Shown piece after piece: positions 55,349 to 64,000 of a DNA stretch of 64,000 nt (the first letter of the stretch is position 1; each line of letters starts with the position of its first letter). The stretch spans positions 6,891,729 to 6,955,728 of the forward strand of contig NZ_CP118164.1 in assembly GCF_028748185.1 (NCBI RefSeq). Direction: 5' to 3'. The position numbers and the translations under genes were made by a program. Below the pieces are notes generated by a model, which worked only from the letters and a program-made list of their open reading frames with translations, was not told the origin of the DNA and searched no databases. The stretch comes from Bremerella sp. P1. GTDB taxonomy: Bacteria; Planctomycetota; Planctomycetia; Pirellulales; Pirellulaceae.

Positions 55349-56362
55349 TTAGAAGGAGCTGTGACGGCGGGCCTTGAAGTCCAGCGTCCACCAGCCATCT
55401 TTCCATTCCATTTCGACCTTACGCCATCCCAGTGGAACTTGCGGGTAAGGGTAGAACGGGCCGATGTATGGCCAAGCTTGCGGCGAGTACTGACGCGGGT
55501 AGGTAACAGCCGCGTAGTTCGGATGAGCTGCGTAAGCAGGCCAAGCGTAGCCAGGCATGTGCGGGTGGTCGTACCGAGCAGGTCGGTAGTAACCATAACC
55601 GTACTGAGCTGGGTAGTAAGCCGGAGGAGCGACGGTAGCCATTGGCTGTTGAGCCATGTTAGCACCAGCGTTCGCTGCGGCTGCATTGTTGTTAGCAGCA
55701 ACCTGATAAGCAGGTGCTTGGGCCGGGATCGGTCGAGGCTGACCAGCCGGAACTGGCTTCAGCTGACGCAGCGGAGCGGCTGGAGTTGGCTGATTGGCCA
55801 ACACGCTTTGCTCTTCGCTAGGCTTTTCGGCACTGACCGGTTGAACCGGCGAGAAGCTGAATTCTGGCTGTGGTTCGAGAGCTGGCTCTTCCATGACCTG
55901 CGGAATGGCAGGCACTTGCTGAGCGACTTCCTGAACCATAGGCGTGGCAGCAACTTCCTGAACCATTGGCTTGGTAGCCGGTTCGGGCTGCACCTGAGGA
56001 GCAGGCTTGCTCAGATCGCCAGCGGCCAGATCACGTGGAGCAGCGACGAGCTCGGTAGCTTCTGGCTGAGCGACAACGTTGCCTTCGATGCGGATACCAT
56101 CGACAACGCGTTCGACTCCAGAAACACGACGAGCGATGTCGACCGCCAGGTCATGCTGCTGAGGATTCGAGACGTGGCCTTCCAGCCAGACGACCCCTTC
56201 TTCAACTCGCAAACCAATATTGAAGCCCTTCAGGCTTCCTTCCGACTTTTTGGCTTGCAGCTGCTTAACGATGGACTGGGCAATTTCGGTATCCCCAGCC
56301 ATCGCGATCGCAGGCACGGCCATGAAAGCCGCGATGATCGCCAAATGAATTAGACGTGACAT
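55349..56362 (-). CDS. BON-domain exported protein with WPY...GW C-terminal domain
   Basis: 337 residues from the ATG at 56362, which has a strong aggagg site; the longer frame to 56500 is not used. Signal peptide to IAMAGD (about residue 23). A BON domain follows (about 25-95: IAQSIVKQLQAKKSEG, GVVWLEGHVSNPQQHD, GVERVVDGIRIEGN); BON binds phospholipid surfaces. A ~170-residue Pro/Gln/Ala-rich linker leads to a C-terminal module with AWPYIGPFYPYPQVPLGW, EMEWKDGWWTLDF. That module recurs in the neighbouring protein at 56680. Probably an outer-envelope protein. Confidence 0.88.
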   Translation of the reverse strand: MSRLIHLAIIAAFMAVPAIAMAGDTEIAQSIVKQLQAKKSEGSLKGFNIGLRVEEGVVWLEGHVSNPQQHDLAVDIARRVSGVERVVDGIRIEGNVVAQPEATELVAAPRDLAAGDLSKPAPQVQPEPATKPMVQEVAATPMVQEVAQQVPAIPQVMEEPALEPQPEFSFSPVQPVSAEKPSEEQSVLANQPTPAAPLRQLKPVPAGQPRPIPAQAPAYQVAANNNAAAANAGANMAQQPMATVAPPAYYPAQYGYGYYRPARYDHPHMPGYAWPAYAAHPNYAAVTYPRQYSPQAWPYIGPFYPYPQVPLGWRKVEMEWKDGWWTLDFKARRHSSF

Positions 56363-56624
56363 CGTCCCCCCTCCTAGGAAATTCATCTTCACGCGTTGAT
56401 TACTGCTATCCAGCGATTGGATCCGCAACGGGAAGCGGCCGAAGCTGGATTCTGTTTTCAATCTACAGGATCTATTTTTAATCGCGCAGAAACCACTCAC
56501 AGTGGTTCTGCCCTCTCTTCATTCGGCTAACGGTTGGTCTAAAAGGCAGTGTTTTTTCGATTTTGCGAGTTAAAAGGCCCGATTCTCGATCCCAAGGTTT
56601 ACCTAACCGTTACCAGCAGCGCAT
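56363..56624. other. Leader and promoter region of the BON gene
   Basis: No gene. A hairpin aaccact-cac-agtggtt lies at 56491-56507, about 130 nt upstream of the start. It may be an operator or leader structure. Confidence 0.4.
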
Positions 56625-56655
56625 GAAAAAAGCCTCCACTGATAAGTGCAGGCTT
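56625..56655 (-). terminator. Rho-independent terminator of the small WPY-domain gene
   Basis: Stem agcct..cact / agtg..aggct (56631-56654) with a T-run on the minus strand (a-tract 56625-56631). Confidence 0.87.
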
Positions 56656-56679
56656 TCCTCTTGTGTGATCTGCAAAAGC

Positions 56680-57117
56680 TTAGTGATGCTTCGGCTTCTT
56701 GTACGACTTGAAGTCCAGGAACCAGTAGCCGTCATCCCATTCCAAGGCAACATGCTTCCAGCCTGGTGGAATCTGTGGATTTGGGTAGTACATGCCGGTG
56801 TAAGGCCAAACCGCTGGAGCATTGGTCTTTGGGTAGTTCATAGCACCAAAGTGCGGATGTCCCCCAGCAACCGGGCCTTGATAGCCAGGCAACCGCGATT
56901 GATGGTGATGAAAACCGTGGTGACCGTAACCTGGTGGGCAGTATGCACCCCCGTAGGCAGCCGGTGCATAACCGTGGTGCGGCATAGCCTGGGCAGCGTA
57001 ACCAACTGGCATGGCTTGTGGGCCAGCAGCCACAGGCATGGCTTCTTGCGACATGACCGTCGCGGGCAACGCGAAGGCACCAAGCACCAACGCTAATTGT
57101 AGGACCGACAAACGCAT
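56680..57117 (-). CDS. Small exported protein with the same C-terminal domain as the BON protein
   Basis: 145 residues from the ATG at 57117; longer starts to 57174 are poor. Signal peptide to VMSQEA (about residue 23). The middle is Gly/His/Tyr/Pro-rich, with HHGFHHHQ, perhaps metal-binding. The C-terminal ~45 residues, VWPYTGMYYPNPQIPPGW, KHVALEWDDGYWFLDF, closely follow the BON protein's end (AWPYIGPFYPYPQ..., EWKDGWW.LDF). So the two genes share an unnamed ~40-residue module. It lies 317 nt upstream of the BON gene on the same strand, with its own terminator. Confidence 0.8.
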   Translation of the reverse strand: MRLSVLQLALVLGAFALPATVMSQEAMPVAAGPQAMPVGYAAQAMPHHGYAPAAYGGAYCPPGYGHHGFHHHQSRLPGYQGPVAGGHPHFGAMNYPKTNAPAVWPYTGMYYPNPQIPPGWKHVALEWDDGYWFLDFKSYKKPKHH

Positions 57118-57344
57118 CGCATTCTCCCGATAGTGCGCGGCAATGTTTGCGCGATACCGAGCGTTTAGGAGCACATGCTGGCCGTCTTTGGCTAGCTAAA
57201 CACCATCGCTCGGGTCATAGACATAAATTGACCTAGAGGGTGTTTCGGCAGAATGCCGCGTCGAGAAGTAGGAAATTTTCCAATTCTGACAGTCGTAACG
57301 CGATTTCCGACTGATTCGATCATGCCAGCAGAAAGACTGCCGGG

Positions 57345-57626
57345 TCAGATCTGCCGTGTTGGCTTGGTAGCACTCGGTTCAAACACGCACGTCACGGCCA
57401 GAACAACGTAGACGATGCTACCACCGAGCCAAAAACCGGAACCACTGGTGATTTCGTGAACCAGGTGCACCGTCAGCACGAGAAAGCACGTTACCGAGGT
57501 AAACTGTGCCAGTTGCTGGTTCGCAGACTCGCGAGCAAAGCGAACCCAGACCACACTGAGCATGGCACATAGGTAGAGCAGGGAGGCGAACCACCAAACC
57601 TGCGGCGGCATATGAAAGGGAAACAT
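57345..57626 (-). CDS. Small multi-pass membrane protein
   Basis: 93 residues with three hydrophobic segments (about 8-28, 42-60 and 63-85). Clear Trp/Phe/Leu membrane pattern and basic ends fit an inner-membrane protein. No recognised family; an ATG at residue 6 could also start it. A gap of 227 nt separates it from the small WPY gene on the same strand. Function unknown. Confidence 0.65.
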   Translation of the reverse strand: MFPFHMPPQVWWFASLLYLCAMLSVVWVRFARESANQQLAQFTSVTCFLVLTVHLVHEITSGSGFWLGGSIVYVVLAVTCVFEPSATKPTRQI

Positions 57627-57729
57627 CCGCGATCCAATCCGTGGAAGTATTTTTCGAATTCATTTCGAGAAGGCCAAGTTTTACTAAAGCCCGGCCAATT
57701 CCCAAATACGAGTTCGACTACTTATCAAT

Positions 57730-57765
57730 AAAAAGGGCACGTCACGAACCACGCGACGTGCCCTT
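57730..57765 (-). terminator. Rho-independent terminator of the thioredoxin-like gene
   Basis: Perfect 11-bp stem aagggcacgtc / gacgtgccctt (57733-57743, 57755-57765) and a T-run on the minus strand. Confidence 0.93.
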
Positions 57766-57793
57766 AGCTATTATCGACATCCATCGACCAAAA

Positions 57794-59701
57794 CTATTTG
57801 ATCAACTTGCCCAGTTCCGTATCGAGCTGCGAGATATGGAGACTGCGGCTGATGACCTTACCGTCTGGGCCAACCAGAATCATGGTCGGCAGGGTAAGGA
57901 CACCCATCTCGATTGCATAGCGGCTATCGAGACCACCATCTTCATATAGCTGAGGCCAAGCCAGGCGATTGGCGGCGAGGAACTGCTTGACGTCCTCTTC
58001 ACTGGAATCCAAGCTGACCCCGACAACCTGGAAACCACGAGCCCCATACTTGGCCTGCAGCTGGCGAATAATGGCCATGTCTTCTTTGCAAGGCTCGCAC
58101 CAGGTAGCCCAGTAGTGCACCAGCAAGGCACTACCCTTGGCACCCGAGGAATCGAGCTTCTTGCCATCGACGGTTGTACCGCGAATAACAAACGGTTGCC
58201 CCACGGCATCCAGGCGTCGGATCGCTCCGTTGGCCTTATCGCCCAAAACTGTCCCCGAGAAGTCGGTGCGAATCCGGGTGTACCACTTCTTCGCGTCGTC
58301 CTCTTCGCCCGCGAATTCGTGGGCAATGGCCAACTGCATCATGGCTTCTGCCGCATCAGGACTCTTGGGGTAAGTGCCGATGAAGTCCTCGAGCTTAGCC
58401 AGCCAGGCTTCCTGGATCTTAGCGTAGTCGGCCTTCGGATCCTGGAACTGCTGCGTGTAGCCTGCCGACATTTCGCGGAAACGAACGTAAGCGGCCAGAT
58501 CGCTCTTAGGAGCCCGCTTCTCGACCTGATCGGCCAGCGACTGCAGTTGCTCCAATCCCTTGCTCAGCTCTCCCGTTTGAATACCGCCACTTAGTGCGTC
58601 GGCAAGCTGCTTGATCCAGTTCTCACGCATCTCGTCGTCGTTCGCAGCGGCGATCACCTTTTTGATGACGTCCACACGCTGCATGGCCAGCTTTTCACGC
58701 TGATCTGCCGTAGCGGCCTGGGCCATCTGCTGATCGAGTTCCTCGAGCGAAGTCAGAATCTCTTGGATTTCGCTACCGACGCCCATCCCGGCTTGTCCAG
58801 CCGCCGGATTGCCGCTGTAGCTGACCGAGAAGAAATAGCCCTGAGGATTGGCCGCCACATCTTCAGCACCGGGAATACCAGCAGGAGCCCCGATCAAGCG
58901 CCACGCATCGCCAATGCGAACGAGCGTACCGAGTTCGAGCTGACCGTGTTCTCCGGCCTTATCCAACATGGCGATCGCGTTTTCGTAAACGACAAGGTCC
59001 TTCGAGACACCCTCGGTTCCAGCCGGAACAATCCCGGGTCGTGTCGCACCAAAATGAACCCAGTTGGTGCTCTTATCAATCAGCTTCTGCTGACGAGCCC
59101 AAGCAACGAACTGTTCGGCTCCATTTTCGACCTTATCTGAGACCTCTTTGGCCCGCTCTCCTGTGAGGCCAAGCGACTTGAGCTCAGCGGCGGTCGGCAA
59201 AAGGGCAGCGAAACGGTCGGCATCGCCAGTCTTGGCTGCTTCAACCAGTTCGGCTGAGACCTCTTCGGCGGAGATCATCTTCCACTGGTCGACCAGACCG
59301 TCTTCGTCCTTATCGAGCCCCCACCGGGTACCCGCCATGCCGAGCCAACGATATTGGTCCGCTTTGCCGTTGAAATCGGTATCTACGTCGCGGTAGACCT
59401 CGACTCCGTCCTTATAGTAGGCCCAGAAATCGACCTTCTTGTCGTTATTGGTGTCGAGGAACACCCGCAGGCGTTCGCCGTTGGGGCCAGTGACAACCCA
59501 ACCGGTAGCTTCGCCGACCTTCTCCGCCCCAATGTTGCACTTGGGGATTTGATTCGCGTCGGGCGTCTGGTATTCAACGTCCTCTTGTATGGGCTGCAAC
59601 TGCAAAGCCTGCTCTGCGGTCGGTCCGGCAGCCCATACCGAAGTTCCACAAACCATGCTTACGCCCAGGGCCATCGCCCAATGAGCCTTATGACTCTTCA
59701 T
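57794..59701 (-). CDS. Exported TlpA-like thioredoxin with EF-hand-like calcium loops
   Basis: 635 residues from the ATG at 59701 (aagga at good spacing). Signal peptide to VWAAG (about residue 25). Three consecutive Asp-rich loops, DTNNDKKVDFW, DTDFNGKADQY and DKDEDGLVDQW, lie at about residues 80-140 and follow the DxDxDG calcium-loop pattern. A helical middle with TPR-like parts (about 290-480) leads to a TlpA/ResA-type thioredoxin domain with active site WCEPC at 534-538. The cis-Pro is in LTLPTMILVG. The protein would reduce or isomerise disulphides outside the cytoplasm under calcium control. Fusion of the two modules is unusual. Confidence 0.9.
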   Translation of the reverse strand: MKSHKAHWAMALGVSMVCGTSVWAAGPTAEQALQLQPIQEDVEYQTPDANQIPKCNIGAEKVGEATGWVVTGPNGERLRVFLDTNNDKKVDFWAYYKDGVEVYRDVDTDFNGKADQYRWLGMAGTRWGLDKDEDGLVDQWKMISAEEVSAELVEAAKTGDADRFAALLPTAAELKSLGLTGERAKEVSDKVENGAEQFVAWARQQKLIDKSTNWVHFGATRPGIVPAGTEGVSKDLVVYENAIAMLDKAGEHGQLELGTLVRIGDAWRLIGAPAGIPGAEDVAANPQGYFFSVSYSGNPAAGQAGMGVGSEIQEILTSLEELDQQMAQAATADQREKLAMQRVDVIKKVIAAANDDEMRENWIKQLADALSGGIQTGELSKGLEQLQSLADQVEKRAPKSDLAAYVRFREMSAGYTQQFQDPKADYAKIQEAWLAKLEDFIGTYPKSPDAAEAMMQLAIAHEFAGEEDDAKKWYTRIRTDFSGTVLGDKANGAIRRLDAVGQPFVIRGTTVDGKKLDSSGAKGSALLVHYWATWCEPCKEDMAIIRQLQAKYGARGFQVVGVSLDSSEEDVKQFLAANRLAWPQLYEDGGLDSRYAIEMGVLTLPTMILVGPDGKVISRSLHISQLDTELGKLIK

Positions 59702-59938
59702 TCCAACCATCCTTGTCTCAAAAAATGCAGCAAATGCTTGTGGCAGCAACTATTCATTGCTTGCGATAGCTGTGGATGATTATCCACAAAACCGCCAATG
59801 GAATCACCATCAGTTTTTTGGGACCCACCGGCATCCGATCCCCGAACTTTTCCGTGTTTCTGGGGTCCTGAACTATGAAGTTCTGTCTATACGTAGCCGA
59901 TATTTCGAGGGTTCCTATCAAAAAGCGGCCACCCCGGT

Positions 59939-59966
59939 TTGACAGATCCCCAGAGGCCGATAGAAT
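59939..59966 (+). promoter_or_regulatory. Sigma70-type promoter of the tRNA/rRNA operon
   Basis: -35 TTGACA at 59939-59944 and -10 TAGAAT at 59961-59966 with a 16-bp spacer, 35 nt before tRNA-Ile. Near consensus; transcription should start around 59973. It lies in the 300-nt gap after the divergent thioredoxin-like gene. No Fis-type upstream element is obvious. Confidence 0.8.
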
Positions 59967-60000
59967 TTGCTATTTCCCGTTCGGGGCAATAGCCTCGATA

Positions 60001-60074
60001 GGGCGTATAGCTCAGTTGGTTAGAGCGCGTCGCTGATAACGACGAGGTCCCAAGTTCGAATCTTGGTACGCCCA
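60001..60074 (+). tRNA. tRNA-Ile (anticodon GAT)
   Basis: 74 nt without an encoded CCA. Acceptor gggcgta / tacgccc; anticodon stem cgtcg / cgacg with loop ctgataa (anticodon GAT); T-arm aagttcgaatctt. First gene of the operon after the promoter. Confidence 0.97.
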
Positions 60075-60121
60075 CTAGACGACTCCGGGACGTTGTCCTA
60101 GAGTAGTCGATCCCATGAAAA

Positions 60122-60194
60122 GGGGCTGTAGCTCAGTTGGGAGAGCATCTGCTTTGCAAGCAGAGGGTCGCAGGTTCGATCCCTGTCAGCTCCA
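60122..60194 (+). tRNA. tRNA-Ala (anticodon TGC)
   Basis: 73 nt. Acceptor ggggctg / cagctcc (one G-T pair); anticodon stem tctgc / gcaga with loop tttgcaa (anticodon TGC); T-arm caggttcgatccctg. Lies 47 nt after tRNA-Ile, the usual order in rRNA spacers. Confidence 0.97.
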
Positions 60195-60832
60195 CTTTCG
60201 AGGCCAATAATCAGTACGATTTGCGGCCTCGAAAAAATCTCGCGAAACTTTTTCGCGGGGCCCTTTACAAAGCAAACTTGCTGAGTAAACTTTGACGCTT
60301 CCCGATTGGGAAACATCTTTAGCTGATCGCAATGAAACGGAGTTCATTGAACTCTTTTTCATTCCGCTCAGCGGAAGACGACAAGGCCTTCAAGCCGAGT
60401 CGAAATGATCTTTGACAATTTGGTTGGTAGATGGCATTTGCGTAGCAAAGTGGATGTCGAGTTTGGGGTTTGCCCTTGGCAGGCCGCTTGCTCAACGAAA
60501 GCTTTGTTGCGACATAAACGATGCAATTTCATAGAGTTATGGTTATTACCAAAAAGTGTTGCTCTTGATTCTCAGCCTAGCTGAAATCAGGGCAGTGCCG
60601 ATTTTGAGTGGTAGCCGTTCTTAAAGAGAATCTCGATGTCTGTCGGGCCTCATCACATGGCCAACCTGAGAGGGTTGGCAAGTGAAGTGTGTCACGCAGC
60701 ATTGTGAATCGTTACAAGATCGGATCTCAGTGATTGGCCTTAGACAAGCCAGTCACATTAGGTAGTCCGAAATAGTTTGGTTGTTCAAGCTGGTATGGGT
60801 TTGCTAACCCTAAGCGAGCTTTGAATATTTGT
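60195..60832 (+). promoter_or_regulatory. Long rRNA leader with boxA-type antitermination signal
   Basis: 638 nt between tRNA-Ala and 23S. tgatctttgacaattt at 60406-60421 matches the boxA rule TGCTCTTTAACAATTT at 14 of 16 positions, so NusB/NusE antitermination is likely. At the end, gagctttgaatatttgtg (60816-60833) pairs with the 23S 3' trailer (63671-63688), making the RNase III processing stem. No coding gene. Confidence 0.75.
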
Positions 60833-63671
<2,839 letters not shown>

Positions 63672-63823
63672 ACTTATATTCAACGCTCACTCGTTGAGCC
63701 AACTTGAATACCAAGTGACGATTCACAAGGTTCTCAACAAACCATCGAACGTGTTGCGAATACGCAAACACCTCTACCAAACCAAATTGAGCCTGACTTG
63801 GCCCACACGTCAGTCAGGTTCTT

Positions 63824-63931
63824 TCCGGTGACCATATGGTTGTGGAAACACCTGTTCCCATTCCGAACACAGCAGTTAAGCACAACCAGCCGATGATAGT
63901 GCCCACCAGTGCGAAAGTAGGTATCGCCGGA
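63824..63931 (+). rRNA. rrf: 5S ribosomal RNA
   Basis: 108 nt starting tccggtgaccatatggttg and ending gtatcgccgga, with complementary ends and the conserved ccattccgaacacagcagttaag core in two parts. 152 nt after 23S. A strong terminator follows. Confidence 0.95.
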
Positions 63932-63946
63932 TTCATTTACACTTCA

Positions 63947-63977
63947 AAGCCCCGCTTATAACAAGCGGGGCTTTTTT
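63947..63977 (+). terminator. Rho-independent terminator of the rRNA operon
   Basis: Perfect 11-bp stem aagccccgctt / aagcggggctt with a 5-nt loop and a run of T. Confidence 0.95.
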
Positions 63978-64000
63978 ATTGCCCATGGGCAAAGTAAAAC

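Noticed and set aside
59750..60000. 16S rRNA expected before tRNA-Ile
   Set aside because: Only about 250 nt separate the divergent thioredoxin-like gene from tRNA-Ile; no 16S sequence such as the anti-SD end is present.

Overview
The window looks like a piece of a planctomycete chromosome, most likely order Pirellulales (Blastopirellula/Bremerella/Rhodopirellula-like). Supporting family content: two DUF1559 proteins with prepilin-type N-termini, a DUF1592/DUF1552 cytochrome-type pair, two DUF1080 proteins, many secreted or lipidated planctomycete-type proteins, a Chlamydia-like class Ic ribonucleotide reductase (PVC superphylum), and an rRNA locus with 23S and 5S but no adjacent 16S. The assignment rests on family content alone; no database search was possible.

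Layout. 1-5.4 kb: 3' end of a DUF2760 gene followed by two divergent Hsp70 genes, the second with a long C-terminal extension; palindromic intergenic repeats follow each Hsp70 gene. 5.4-14.6 kb: ordinary metabolic and secreted genes (LOG-family phosphoribohydrolase, DUF3500, esterase, four-CBS protein, TPR/coiled-coil protein, phytanoyl-CoA dioxygenase, His/Asp-tailed LRR lipoprotein, zinc-ribbon protein, DUF1080). 14.8-24.8 kb: fatty-acid desaturase, a two-component system beside a GH62-like glycosidase, a small HExxH membrane protein, a ceramidase-like protein, a Tat-type metallophosphoesterase, and a WxxGxW-repeat protein carrying a 15-bp tandem array. 24.9-33.5 kb: accessory island with two LRR paralogues, a decayed third copy, two DUF1559 genes sharing a duplicated upstream block, a lipoprotein and a dual-specificity phosphatase.

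33.6-38 kb: nrdA-nrdB. NrdB has Phe in place of the radical Tyr and Glu in place of the usual Asp ligand, the Mn/Fe class Ic pattern; two NrdR-box-like palindromes spaced 31 bp lie upstream. 38.5-44.5 kb: DUF1592/DUF1552 genes, a beta-barrel protein and a hydrolase. 44.8-52.2 kb: tRNA-Val, two TatA-like genes, then a tight four-gene operon (TPR - TolQ/ExbB - TolR/ExbD - membrane-anchored alpha-toroid protein) that looks like a proton-driven envelope machine with a non-standard third component. 52.5-59.7 kb: DUF1080, AraC regulator, lipoprotein, BON protein, and a small protein sharing the BON protein's C-terminal domain, then a thioredoxin-like protein with EF-hand-like loops. 60-64 kb: promoter, tRNA-Ile, tRNA-Ala, boxA, 23S, 5S, terminator.

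Most genes are read from the minus strand and many have clear Rho-independent terminators. I see no transposase, prophage, CRISPR array or restriction system. The best candidates for undescribed biology are the TPR/TolQ/TolR/alpha-toroid operon, the DUF2760-Hsp70-Hsp70 trio, the paired upstream blocks of the DUF1559 genes, and the shared C-terminal domain of the BON neighbourhood.
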